From Ziziphus jujuba (Eukaryota > Streptophyta > Magnoliopsida > Rosales > Rhamnaceae), in assembly GCF_031755915.1 (NCBI RefSeq), contig NC_083384.1, positions 1,248,501 to 1,312,500 on the forward strand: 64,000 nucleotides of DNA, written 5' to 3'. The first letter of the stretch is position 1. Each line of letters starts with the position of its first letter. The position numbers and the translations under genes are program-made. Below the pieces are notes generated by a model. That model was not told the origin of the DNA, ran no database searches, and saw nothing but the letters and a program-made list of their open reading frames with translations. Below, in pieces: positions 10,989 to 24,167 of the stretch.

Positions 10989-13603
10989 AAGTGAAAATGT
11001 TATGGCTGCTTCACAGTGTTTTTTTTTTTTTGTTTATTCAAATAAATTTTTAGAAAATATGTTATTGATATATAGCGACGCATAAATACCATTATGCGTC
11101 GCCTATTATTGTGAAATTTTTTTTTTTGTTTTTTTCTAACTATTAAACAGTTGATTTCTTTCAACTTTAAATAACAAGTGAAAATCTTATAGCTGCTTCC
11201 CAGTGCTTTTTTTTTATTGTTTTTTCAAATAAATTTTTAGAAAATATGTTATTGATATATGGCGACGCATAAATACCATTATGCGTCGCCTAGTATTGTG
11301 AAATTTTTTTTTTTTGTTTTTTTCTAAGTATTAAACAGTTGATTTCTTTCAACTTTAAATAACAAGTGAAAATGTTATAGCTGCTTCACAGTGCTTTTTT
11401 TTTTTGATTATTCAAATAAATTTTTAGAAAATATGTTATTGATATATCGCGTCGCATAAATACCATTATGCGTCGCCTATTATTGTGAAATTTTTTTTTT
11501 GTTTTTTTCTAAGTATTAAACAGTTGATTTCTTTCAAGTTTAAATAACAAGTGAAAATGTTATAGCTGCTTCACAGTGCTTTTTTTTTTCTTTTTTCAAA
11601 TAAATTTTTAGAAAATATGTTATTGATATATCGCGTCGCATAAATACCATTATGCGTCGCCTATTATTGTGAAATTTTTTTTTTGTTTTTTTCTAAGTAT
11701 TAAACAGTTGATTTCTTTCAACTTTAAATAACAAGTGAAAATGTTATAGCTGCTTCACAGTGCTTTTTTTTTTTATTTTTTCAAATAAATGTTTAGAAAA
11801 TATGTTATTGATATATGGCGACGCATAAATACCATTATGCGTCGCCTATTATTGTGAAATTTTTGTTTTTTTTGTTTTTTTCTAAATATTAAACATTTTA
11901 TTTCTTTCAACTTTAAATAACAAGTGAAAATGTTATAGCTGCTTCACGGTGCTTTTTTTTTTTTTGTTTTTTAAAATAAATTTTTAGAAAATATGTTATT
12001 GATATATGGCGACGCATAAATACTATTATGCGTCGCCTATTATTGTGAAATTTTTTTATTTTTGTTTTTATCTAAGTATTAAACATTTTATTTCTTTCAA
12101 CTTTAAATAAAAAGTGAAAATGTTATAGCTGCTTCACAGTGTTTTTTTTTTTTTGTTTATTCAAATAAATTTTTAGAAAATATGTTATTGATACATAGCG
12201 ACGCATAAATACCATTATGAGTCGCCTATTATTGTGAAATTTTTTTTTTCTTTTTTTCTAACTATTAAACAGTTGATTTCTTTCAACTTTAAATAACAAG
12301 TGAAAATGTTATAGCTGCTTCCCAGTGCTTTTTTTTTATTGTTTTTTCAAATAAATTTTTAGAAAATATGTTATTGATATATGGCGACGCATAAATACCA
12401 TTATGCGTCGCCCAGTATTGTGAAGTTTTTTTTTTTGTTTTTTTCTAAGTATTAAACAGTTGATTTCTTTCAACTTTAAATAACAAGTGAAAATGTTATA
12501 GCTGCTTCACAATACCTTTTTTTTTGTTTTTTCAATTAAATTTTTAGAAAATATGTTATTGATCTATGGCGACACATAAATACTATTATGTTTCGCCGAT
12601 TATTGTGAATTTTATTTTTTTTTGTTTTTTTCTAAGTATTAAAAAGTTGATTTCTTTCAACTTTAAATAACAAGTGAAAATGTTATAGCTGCTTCACAGT
12701 GCTTTTTTTTTTTGTTTATTCAAATAAATTTTTAGAATATATGTTATTGATATATAGCGACGCGTAAATACCATTATGCGTCGCCTATTATTGTGAAAAT
12801 TTTGTTTTTTCATTTTTTTCTAAGTATTATACAGTTGATTTCTTTCAACTTTAAATAACAAGTGAAAATGTTATAGCTGCTTCACGGTGCTTTTTTTTCT
12901 TTGTTTTTTAAAATTAATTTTTAGAAAATATGTTATTGATATATGGCGACGCATAAATACCATTATGCATCGCCTATTATTGTGAAAATTTTGTTTTTTG
13001 TTTTTCTCTAAGTATTAAACAGTTGATTTCTTTCAACTTTAAATAACAAGTGAAAATGTTATAGCTGCTTCACAGTGCTTTTTTTTTTCTTTTTTCAAAT
13101 AAATTTTTAGAAAATATGTTATTGATATATGGCGACGCATAAATACCATTATGCGTCGCCTATTATTGTGAAATTTTTGTTTTTTTTGTTTTTTTCTAAG
13201 TATTAAACATTTTATTTCTTTCAACTTTAAATAACAAGTGAAAATGTTATAGCTGCTTCACGGTGCTTTTTTTTTTTGTTTTTTAAAATAAATTTTTAGA
13301 AAATATGTTATTGATATATGGCGACGCATAAATACTATTATGCGTCGCCTATTATTGTGAAATTTTTTTCTTTTTGTTTTTTTCTAAGTATTAAACATTT
13401 TATTTCTTTCAACTTTAAATAAAAAGTGAAAATGTTATAGCCGCTTCACAGTGCTTTTTTTTTTTGTTTATTCAAATAAAGTTTTAGAAAATATGTTATT
13501 GATATATAGCGACGCATCTGTACCATTATGCGTCCCCTATTATTGTGAAATTTTGTTTTTTTTCTAAGTATTAAACAGTTGATTTCTTTCAACTTTAAAT
13601 AAC
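10989..13603. repeat. 14-monomer segment X A E E A H L A B C A A H D
   Basis: This segment joins the 5-mer domain to the type-E family. Its first part (X A E E A H L A B) matches the later 12-mer except that the 12-mer has an extra X-A pair; AAAATCTTATAG near 11.18 kb recurs near 15.66 kb. Its end (L A B C A(cat) A) matches 6.2-7.2 kb at an offset of about 5.98 kb. It is therefore a mosaic of two neighbours. Confidence 0.78.
11448..11477. repeat. Core palindrome, type E
   Basis: The left arm is CGCGTCGCATAA and the right arm is canonical. Changes at left positions 1 and 5 break two pairs and turn the left arm into a direct copy of the GCGTCGC string also present in the right arm. E often occurs as an adjacent pair: here and near 11.63 kb, then near 16.30/16.49, 18.54/18.72, 20.78/20.96 and 26.32/26.51 kb. 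Single copies lie near 23.60 (one C to T change, CGTGTCGC), 28.20, 38.61 and 43.50 kb. Confidence 0.82.
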
Positions 13604-15469
13604 AAGTGAAAATGTTATGGCTGCTTCACAGTGTTTTTTTTTTTGTTTATTCAAATAATTTTTTAGAATATATGTTATTGATATATAGCGACGCGTAAAT
13701 ACCATTATGCGTCGCCTATTATTGTGAAAATTTTGTTTTTTCATTTTTTTCTAAGTATTATACAGTTGATTTCTTTCAACTTTAAATAACAAGTGAAAAT
13801 GTTATAGCTGCTTCACGGTGCTTTTTTTTCTTTGTTTTTTAAAATTAATTTTTAGAAAATATGTTATTGATATATGGCGACGCAAAAATACCATTATGCG
13901 TCGCCTATTATTGTGAAATTTTTGTTTTTTGTTTTTCTCTAAGTATTAAACAGTTGATTTCTTTCAACTTTAAATAACAAGTGAAAATGTTATAGCTGCT
14001 TCCCAGTGCTTTTTTTTTATTGTTTTTTCAAATAAATTTTTAGAAAATATGTTATTGATATATGGCGACGCATAAATACCATTATGCGTCGCCTATTATT
14101 GTGAAATTTTTGTTTTTTTTGTTTTTTTCTAAGTATTAAACATTTTATTTCTTTCAACTTTAAATAACAAGTGAAAATGTTATAGCTGCTTCACGGTGCT
14201 TTTTTTTTTTGTTTTTTAAAATAAATTTTTAGAAAATATGTTATTGATATATGGCGACGCATAAATACTATTATGCGTCGCCTATTATTGTGAAATTTTT
14301 TTCTTTTTGTTTTTTTCTAAGTATTAAACATTTTATTTCTTTCAACTTTAAATAAAAAGTGAAAATGTTATAGCCGCTTCACAGTGCTTTTTTTTTTTGT
14401 TTATTCAAATAAAGTTTTAGAAAATATGTTATTGATATATAGCGACGCATCTGTACCATTATGCGTCCCCTATTATTGTGAAATTTTGTTTTTTTTCTAA
14501 GTATTAAACAGTTGATTTCTTTCAACTTTAAATAACAAGTGAAAATGTTATGGCTGCTTCACAGTGTTTTTTTTTTTGTTTATTCAAATAAATTTTTAGA
14601 ATATATGTTATTGATATATAGCGACGCGTAAATACCATTATGCGTCGCCTATTATTGTGAAAATTTTGTTTTTTCATTTTTTTCTAAGTATTATACAGTT
14701 GATTTCTTTCAACTTTAAATAACAAGTGAAAATGTTATAGCTGCTTCACGGTGCTTTTTTTTCTTTGTTTTTTAAAATTAATTTTTAGAAAATATGTTAT
14801 TGATATATGGCGACGCATAAATACCATTATGCGTCGCCTATTATTGTGAAATTTTTGTTTTTTGTTTTTCTCTAAGTATTAAACAGTTGATTTCTTTCAA
14901 CTTTAAATAACAAGTGAAAATGTTATAGCTGCTTCCCAGTGCTTTTTTTTTATTGTTTTTTCAAATAAATTTTTAGAAAATATGTTATTGATATATGGCG
15001 ACGCATAAATACCATTATGCGTCGCCTATTATTGTGAAATTTTTGTTTTTTTTGTTTTTTTCTAAGTATTAAACATTTTATTTCTTTCAACTTTAAATAA
15101 CAAGTGAAAATGTTATAGCTGCTTCACGGTGCTTTTTTTTTTTGTTTTTTAAAATAAATTTTTAGAAAATATGTTATTTATATATGGCGACGCATAAATA
15201 CTATTATGCGTCGCCTATTATTGTGAAATTTTTTTCTTTTTGTTTTTTTCTAAGTATTAAACATTTTATTTCTTTCAACTTTAAATAAAAAGTGAAAATG
15301 TTATAGCCGCTTCACAGTGCTTTTTTTTTTTGTTTATTCAAATAAAGTTTTAGAAAATATGTTATTGATATATAGCGACGCATCTGTACCATTATGCGTC
15401 CCCTATTATTGTGAAATTTTGTTTTTTTTCTAAGTATTAAACAGTTGATTTCTTTCAACTTTAAATAAC
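13604..15469. repeat. Two tandem 5-mers C-A-A-H-D (933 bp each)
   Basis: Anchors at 13604, 14537 and 15470 are each 933 bp apart. D anchors at 13515, 14448 and 15381 show the same spacing. The order C A A H D is identical in both copies, with minor differences such as GCAAAAATACC near 13.88 kb and TATTTATATATGG near 15.18 kb. Confidence 0.85.
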
Positions 15470-17705
15470 AAGTGAAAATGTTATGGCTGCTTCACAGTGT
15501 TTTTTTTTTTTGTTTATTCAAATAAATTTTTAGAAAATATGTTATTGATATATAGCGACGCATAAATACCATTATGCGTCGCCTATTATTGTGAAATTTT
15601 TTTTTTTGTTTTTTTCTAACTATTAAACAGTTGATTTCTTTCAACTTTAAATAACAAGTGAAAATCTTATAGCTGCTTCCCAGTGCTTTTTTTTTATTGT
15701 TTTTTCAAATAAATTTTTAGAAAATATGTTATTGATATATGGCGACGCATAAATACCATTATGCGTCGCCTAGTATTGTGAAATTTTTTTTTTTTGTTTT
15801 TTTCTAAGTATTAAACAGTTGATTTCTTTCAACTTTAAATAACAAGTGAAAATGTTATGGCTGCTTCACAGTGTTTTTTTTTTTTTTGATTATTCAAATA
15901 AATTTTTAGAAAATATGTTATTGATATATAGCGACGCATAAATACCATTATGCGTCGCCTATTATTGTGAAATTTTTTTTTTTGTTTTTTTCTAACTATT
16001 AAACAGTTGATTTCTTTCAACTTTAAATAACAAGTGAAAATGTTATAGCTGCTTCCCAGTGCTTTTTTTTATTGTTTTTTCAAATAAATTTTTAGAAAAT
16101 ATGTTATTGATATATGGCGACGCATAAATACCATTATGCGTCGCCTAGTATTGTGAAATTTTTTTTTTTTGTTTTTTTCTAAGTATTAAACAGTTGATTT
16201 CTTTCAACTTTAAATAACAAGTGAAAATGTTATAGCTGCTTCACAGTGCTTTTTTTTTTTATTATTCAAATAAATTTTTAGAAAATATGTTATTGATATA
16301 TCGCGTCGCATAAATACCATTATGCGTCGCCTATTATTGTGAAATTTTTTTTTTGTTTTTTTCTAAGTATTAAACAGTTGATTTCTTTCAAGTTTAAATA
16401 ACAAGTGAAAATGTTATAGCTGCTTCACAGTGCTTTTTTTTTTCTTTTTTCAAATAAATTTTTAGAAAATATGTTATTGATATATCGCGTCGCATAAATA
16501 CCATTATGCGTCGCCTATTATTGTGAAATTTTTTTTTTGTTTTTTTCTAAGTATTAAACAGTTGATTTCTTTCAACTTTAAATAACAAGTGAAAATGTTA
16601 TAGCTGCTTCACAGTGCTTTTTTTTTTTATTTTTTCAAATAAATGTTTAGAAAATATGTTATTGATATATGGCGACGCATAAATACCATTATGCGTCGCC
16701 TATTATTGTGAAATTTTTGTTTTTTTTGTTTTTTTCTAAATATTAAACATTTTATTTCTTTCAACTTTAAATAACAAGTGAAAATGTTATAGCTGCTTCA
16801 CGGTGCTTTTTTTTTTTTTGTTTTTTAAAATAAATTTTTAGAAAATATGTTATTGATATATGGCGACGCATAAATACTATTATGCGTCGCCTATTATTGT
16901 GAAATTTTTTTATTTTTGTTTTTATCTAAGTATTAAACATTTTATTTCTTTCAACTTTAAATAAAAAGTGAAAATGTTATAGCTGCTTCACAGTGTTTTT
17001 TTTTTTTTGTTTATTCAAATAAATTTTTAGAAAATATGTTATTGATACATAGCGACGCATAAATACCATTATGAGTCGCCTATTATTGTGAAATTTTTTT
17101 TTTCTTTTTTTCTAACTATTAAACAGTTGATTTCTTTCAACTTTAAATAACAAGTGAAAATGTTATAGCTGCTTCCCAGTGCTTTTTTTTTATTGTTTTT
17201 TCAAATAAATTTTTAGAAAATATGTTATTGATATATGGCGACGCATAAATACCATTATGCGTCGCCCAGTATTGTGAAGTTTTTTTTTTTGTTTTTTTCT
17301 AAGTATTAAACAGTTGATTTCTTTCAACTTTAAATAACAAGTGAAAATGTTATAGCTGCTTCACAATGCTTTTTTTTTTGTTTTTTCAATTAAATTTTTA
17401 GAAAATATGTTATTGATCTATGGCGACACATAAATACTATTATGTTTCGCCGATTATTGTGAATTTTATTTTTTTTTGTTTTTTTCTAAGTATTAAAAAG
17501 TTGATTTCTTTCAACTTTAAATAACAAGTGAAAATGTTATAGCTGCTTCACAGTGCTTTTTTTTTTTGTTTATTCAAATAAATTTTTAGAATATATGTTA
17601 TTGATATATAGCGACGCATCTGTACCATTATGCGTCCCCTATTATTGTGAAATTTTGTTTTTTTTCTAAGTATTAAACAGTTGATTTCTTTCAACTTTAA
17701 ATAAC
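15470..17705. repeat. 12-mer HOR, copy 1 (~2,236 bp)
   Basis: The core order is X A X A E E A H L A B D. It follows directly on the 5-mer domain, whose last D is the same unit type that closes this repeat. Compared with 10.99-12.7 kb, the X-A pair at the start is doubled. The E pair, CTAAATATT and the L unit with ATGAGTCGCC are markers found in every copy. Confidence 0.83.
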
Positions 17706-19943
17706 AAGTGAAAATGTTATGGCTGCTTCACAGTGTTTTTTTTTTTTTTGTTTATTCAAATAAATTTTTAGAAAATATGTTATTGATATATAGCGACGCA
17801 TAAATACCATTATGCGTCGCCTATTATTGTGAAATTTTTTTTTTTGTTTTTTTCTAACTATTAAACAGTTGATTTCTTTCAACTTTAAATAACAAGTGAA
17901 AATGTTATAGCTGCTTCCCAGTGCTTTTTTTTTATTGTTTTTTCAAATAAATTTTTATAAAATATGTTATTGATATATGGCGACGCATAAATACCATTAT
18001 GCGTCGCCTATTATTGTGAAATTTTTTTTTTTGTTTTTTTCTAACTATTAAACAGTTGATTTCTTTCAACTTTAAATAACAAGTGAAAATGTTATAGCTG
18101 CTTCCCAGTGCTTTTTTTTATTGTTTTTTCAAATAAATTTTTAGAAAATATGTTATTGATATATAGCGACGCATAAATACCATTATGCGTCGCCTATTAT
18201 TGTGAAATTTTTTTTTTTGTTTTTTTCTAACTATTAAACAGTTGATTTCTTTCAACTTTAAATAACAAGTGAAAATGTTATAGCTGCTTCCCAGTGCTTT
18301 TTTTTATTGTTTTTTCAAATAAATTTTTAGAAAATATGTTATTGAAATATAGAGACGCATAAATACCATTATGCGTCGCCTAGTATTGTGAAATTTTTTT
18401 TTTTTGTTTTTTTCTAAGTATTAAACAGTTGATTTCTTTCAACTTTAAATAACAAGTGAAAATGTTATAGCTGCTTCACAGTGCTTTTTTTTTTTTGATT
18501 ATTCAAATAAATTTTTAGAAAATATGTTATTGATATATCGCGTCGCATAAATACCATTATGCGTCGCCTATTATTGTGAAATTTTTTTTTTGTTTTTTTC
18601 TAAGTATTAAACAGTTGATTTCTTTCAAGTTTAAATAACAAGTGAAAATGTTATAGCTGCTTCACAGTGCTTTTTTTTTTCTTTTTTCAAATAAATTTTT
18701 AGAAAATATGTTATTGATATATCGCGTCGCATAAATACCATTATGCGTCGCCTATTATTGTGAAATTTTTTTTTTGTTTTTTTCTAAGTATTAAACAGTT
18801 GATTTCTTTCAACTTTAAATAACAAGTGAAAATGTTATAGCTGCTTCACAGTGCTTTTTTTTTTTAATTTTTTCAAATAAATTTTTAGAAAATATATTAT
18901 TGATATATGGCGACGCATAAATACCATTATGCGTCGCCTATTATTGTGAAATTTTTGTTTTTTTTGTTTTTTTCTAAATATTAAACATTTTATTTCTTTC
19001 AACTTTAAATAACAAGTGAAAATGTTATAGCTGCTTCACGGTGCTTTTTTTTTTTTTGTTTTTTAAAATAAATTTTTAGAAAATATATTATTGATATATG
19101 GCGACGCATAAATACTATTATGCGTCGCCTATTATTGTGAAATTTTTTTATTTTTGTTTTTATCTAAGTATTAAACATTTTATTTCTTTCAACTTTAAAT
19201 AAAAAGTCAAAATGTTATAGCTGCTTCACAGTGTTTTTTTTTTTTTGTTTATTCAAATAAATTTTTAGAAAATATGTTATTGATACATAGCGACGCATAA
19301 ATACCATTATGAGTCGCCTATTATTGTGAAATTTTTTTTTTCTTTTTTTCTAACTATTAAACAGTTGATTTCTTTCAACTTTAAATAACAAGTGAAAATG
19401 TTATAGCTGCTTCCCAGTGCTTTTTTTTTATTGTTTTTTCAAATAAATTTTTAGAAAATATGTTATTGATATATGGCGACGCATAAATACCATTATGCGT
19501 CGCCCAGTATTGTGAAGTTTTTTTTTTTGTTTTTTTCTAAGTATTAAACAGTTGATTTCTTTCAACTTTAAATAACAAGTGAAAATGTTATAGCTGCTTC
19601 ACAATGCTTTTTTTTTTGTTTTTTCAATTAAATTTTTAGAAAATATGTTATTGATCTATGGCGACACATAAATACTATTATGTTTCGCCGATTATTGTGA
19701 ATTTTATTTTTTTTTGTTTTTTTCTAAGTATTAAAAAGTTGATTTCTTTCAACTTTAAATAACAAGTGAAAATGTTATAGCTGCTTCACAGTGCTTTTTT
19801 TTTTTGTTTATTCAAATAAATTTTTAGAATATATGTTATTGATATATAGCGACGCATCTGTACCATTATGCGTCCCCTATTATTGTGAAATTTTGTTTTT
19901 TTTCTAAGTATTAAACAGTTGATTTCTTTCAACTTTAAATAAC
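17706..19943. repeat. 12-mer HOR, copy 2 (~2,238 bp)
   Basis: The D anchors 15381, 17618 and 19855 are spaced exactly 2237 and 2237. The order matches copy 1, with the fourth core changed to AGAGACGCATAA near 18.35 kb and third-core flanks slightly different. ATATATTATTGAT near 18.89 and 19.08 kb is shared with copy 3, so copies 2 and 3 are closer to each other than to copy 1. Confidence 0.83.
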
Positions 19944-21819
19944 AAGTGAAAATGTTATGGCTGCTTCACAGTGTTTTTTTTTTTTTTTGTTTATTCAAAT
20001 AAATTTTTAGAAAATATGTTATTGATATATAGCGACGCATAAATAAAATTATGCGTCGCCTATTATTGTGAAATTTTTTTTTTTGTTTTTTTCTAACTAT
20101 TAAACAGTTGATTTCTTTCAACTTTAAATAACAAGTGAAAATGTTATAGCTGCTTCCCAGTGCTTTTTTTTTATTGTTTTTTCAAATAAATTTTTAGAAA
20201 ATATGTTATTGATATATGGCGACGCATAAATACCATTATGCGTCGCCTAGTATTGTGAAATTTTTTTTTTTTGTTTTTTTCTAAGTATTAAACAGTTGAT
20301 TTCTTTTAACTTTAAATAACAAGTGAAAATGTTATGGCTGCTTCACAGTGTTTTTTTTTTTTTTGTTTATTCAAATAAATTTTTAGAAAATATGTTATTG
20401 ATATATAGCGACGCATAAATACCATTATGCGTCGCCTATTATTGTGAAATTTTTTTTTTTGTTTTTTTCTAACTATTAAACAGTTGATTTCTTTCAACTT
20501 TAAATAACAAGTGAAAATGTTATAGCTGCTTCCCAGTGCTTTTTTTTATTGTTTTTTCAAATAAATTTTTAGAAAATATGTTATTGAAATATAGAGACGC
20601 ATAAATACCATTATGCGTCGCCTAGTATTGTGAAATTTTTTTTTTTTGTTTTTTTCTAAGTATTAAACAGTTGATTTCTTTCAACTTTAAATAAAAAGTG
20701 AAAATGTTATAGCTGCTTCACAGTGCTTTTTTTTTTTTGATTATTCAAATAAATTTTTAAAAAATATGTTATTGATATATCGCGTCGCATAAATACCATT
20801 ATGCGTCGCCTATTATTGTGAAATTTTTTTTTTGTTTTTTTCTAAGTATTAAACAGTTGATTTCTTTCAAGTTTAAATAACAAGTGAAAATGTTATAGCT
20901 GCTTCACAGTGCTTTTTTTTTTCTTTTTTCAAATAAATTTTTAGAAAATATGTTATTGATATATCGCGTCGCATAAATACCATTATGCGTCGCCTATTAT
21001 TGTGAAATTTTTTTTTTGTTTTTTTCTAAGTATTAAACAGTTGATTTCTTTCAACTTTAAATAACAAGTGAAAATGTTATAGCTGCTTCACAGTGCTTTT
21101 TTTTTTTATTTTTTCAAATAAATTTTTAGAAAATATATTATTGATATATGGCGACGCATAAATACCATTATGCGTCGCCTATTATTGTGAAATTTTTGTT
21201 TTTTTTGTTTTTTTCTAAATATTAAACATTTTATTTCTTTCAACTTTAAATAACAAGTGAAAATGTTATAGCTGCTTCACGGTGCTTTTTTTTTTTTTGT
21301 TTTTTAAAATAAATTTTTAGAAAATATATTATTGATATATGGCGACGCATAAATACTATTATGCGTCGCCTATTATTGTGAAATTTTTTTATTTTTGTTT
21401 TTATCTAAGTATTAAACATTTTATTTCTTTCAACTTTAAATAAAAAGTGAAAATGTTATAGCTGCTTCACAGTGTTTTTTTTTTTTTGTTTATTCAAATA
21501 AAGTTTTAGAAAATATGTTATTGATATATAGCGACGCATAAATACCATTATGAGTCGCCTATTATTGTGAATTTTTTTTTTTCTTTTTTTCTAAGTATTA
21601 AACAGTTGATTTCTTTCAACTTTAAATAACAAGTGAAAATGTTATAGCTGCTTCCCAGTGCTTTTTTTTTATTGTTTTTTCAAATAAATTTTTTGAAAAT
21701 ATGTTATTGATATATGGCGACGCATAAATACCATTATGCGTCGCCTAGTATTGTGAAATTTTGTTTTTTTTGTTTTTTTCTAAGTATTAAACAGTTGATT
21801 TCTTTCAACTTTAAATAAC
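19944..21819. repeat. 12-mer HOR, copy 3 (partial, 10 monomers)
   Basis: The order X A X (AGAGACGC) E E A H L A follows copies 1 and 2, then B and D are missing and the sequence continues as the 22-kb family. The first core reads GCATAAATAAAATT in place of ATACCATT. The truncation at a unit boundary is consistent with unequal exchange into the next family. Confidence 0.78.
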
Positions 21820-22761
21820 AAGTGAAAATGTTATAGCTGCTTCACAATGCTTTTTTTTTTTTTGTTTATTCAAATAAATTTTTAGAATATATGTTATTGA
21901 TATATAGCGACGCATAAATACCATTATGCGTCGCCTATTATTGTGAAAATTTTTTTTTTTGTTTTTTTTAATTATTAAACAGTTGATTTCTTTCAGCTTT
22001 AGATAACAAGTGAAAATGTTATAGCTCCTTCACAATGCTTTTTTTTTTCTTTTTTCAATTAAATTTTTAGAAAATATGTTATTGATATATGGCGACACAT
22101 AAATACTATTACGCGTCGCCTATTATTGTGAAATTTTTTTATTTTCGTTTTTTTCTAAGTATTAAACAGTTGATTTTTTTCAACATTAAATAACAAGTGA
22201 AAATGTTATAGCTGCTTCACAGTGCTTTTTTTTTTTCTGTTTTTTCAAATAAATTTTTAGCAAATATGTTATTGATGTATGGCGACGCATAAATACCATT
22301 ATGCGTCGCCTATTATTGTGAAAATTTTGTTTTTTCATTTTTTTCTAAGTATTATACAGTTGATTTCTTTCAACTTTAAATAGCAAGTGAAAATGTTATA
22401 GCTGCTTCACGGTGCTTTTTTTTCTTTGTTTTTTAAAATTAATTTTTAGAAAATATGTTATTGATATATGGCGACACATAAATACCATTATGCGTCGCCT
22501 AGTATTGTGAAATTTGTTTTTTTTGTTTTTTTCTAACTATTAAACAGTTGATTTCTTTCAACTTTAAATAACAAGTGAAAATGTTATAGCTGCTTCACAG
22601 TGCTTTTTTTTTATTGTTTTTTCAAATAAATTTTTAGAAAATATGTTATTGATATATGGCGACGCATAAATACCATTATGCGTCGCCTAGTATTGTGAAA
22701 TTTTGTTTTTTTTGTTTTTTTCTAAGTATTAAACAGTTGATTTCTTTCAACTTTAAATAAC
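21820..22761. repeat. 5-mer (942 bp), tandem with the start of the 25-mer
   Basis: The order here is X(GAATATATG) I A' A(cac) A. Anchors at 21820 and 22762 are 942 bp apart and the same X I A' A order restarts at 22762. Shared private markers include CTTTAGATAAC, TATAGCTCCTTCAC, TATTACGCGTCGCC and AATAGCAAGTG. Confidence 0.8.
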
Positions 22762-23700
22762 AAGTGAAAATGTTATAGCTGCTTCACAATGCTTTTTTTT
22801 TTTTTGTTTATTCAAATAAATTTTTAGAATATATGTTATTGATATATAGCGACGCATAAATACCATTATGCGTCGCCTATTATTGTGAAAATTTTTTTTT
22901 TTGTTTTTTTTAATTATTAAACAGTTGATTTCTTTCAGCTTTAGATAACAAGTGAAAATGTTATAGCTCCTTCACAATGCTTTTTTTTTTCTTTTTTCAA
23001 TTAAATTTTTAGAAAATATGTTATTGATATATGGCGACACATAAATACTATTACGCGTCGCCTATTATTGTGAAATTTTTTTATTTTCGTTTTTTTCTAA
23101 GTATTAAACAGTTGATTTTTTTCAACATTAAATAACAAGTGAAAATGTTATAGCTGCTTCACAGTGCTTTTTTTTTTTCTGTTTTTTCAAATAAATTTTT
23201 AGCAAATATGTTATTGATGTATGGCGACGCATAAATACCATTATGCGTCGCCTATTATTGTGAAAATTTTGTTTTTTCATTTTTTTCTAAGTATTATACA
23301 GTTGATTTCTTTCAACTTTAAATAGCAAGTGAAAATGTTATAGCTGCTTCACGTGGCTTTTTTTTCTTTGTTTTTTAAAATTAATTATTAGAAAATATGT
23401 TATTGATATATGGCGACGCATAAATACCATTATGCGTCGCCTAGTATTGTGAAATTTGTTTTTTTTGTTTTTTTCTAACTATTAAACAGTTGATTTCTTT
23501 CAACTTTAAATAACAAGTGAAAATGTTATAGCTGCTTCACAGTGCTTTTTTTTTTTTGTTTATTCAAATAAATTTTTAGAAAATATGTTATTGATATATC
23601 GTGTCGCATAAATACCATTATGCGTCGCCTATTATTGTGAAATTTTTTTTTTGTTTTTTTCTAAGTATTAAACAGTTGATTTCTTTCAACTTTAAATAAC

Positions 23701-23807
23701 AAGTGAAAATTTAATAGCTGTTACACAATGCTTTTTTTTTTGTTTTTTCATTTTTTTCTAAGTATTATACAGTTGATTTCTTTCAACTTTAAATAACAAG
23801 TGAAAAT
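23701..23807. repeat. Truncated 107-bp monomer lacking the core palindrome
   Basis: The spacing from this anchor (23701) to the next (23808) is 107 bp instead of about 187. The unit reads normally to the first T-tract, then TGTTTTTTCA (23741-23750) runs straight into TTTTTTTCTAAGTATTATAC of the second T-tract region. The A/T segment, the palindrome and TATTATTGTGAA are missing, about 80 bp. A full-length relative with the rare marker GAAAATTTAATAGCTG is at 38716. Confidence 0.88.
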
Positions 23808-24167
23808 GTTATAGCTGCTTCACGGTGCTTTTTTTTTTTTTTGTTTTTTAAAATAAAGTTTTAGAAAATATGTTATTGATATATGGCGACGCATAAATAC
23901 CATTATGCGTCGCCTATTATTGTGAAATTTTTTTATTTTTGTTTTTTTCTAAGTATTAAACATTTTACTTCTTTCAACTTTAAATAACAAGTGAAAATGT
24001 TATAGCTGCTTCACAGTGCTTTTTTTTTTTTGTTTATTCAAATAAATTTTTCGAAAATATGTTATTGATATATAGCGACGCATCAGTACCATTATGCGTC
24101 CCCTATAATTGTGAAATTTTTTTTTTTCTAAGTATTAAACAGTAGATTTCTTTCAACTTTAAATAAC

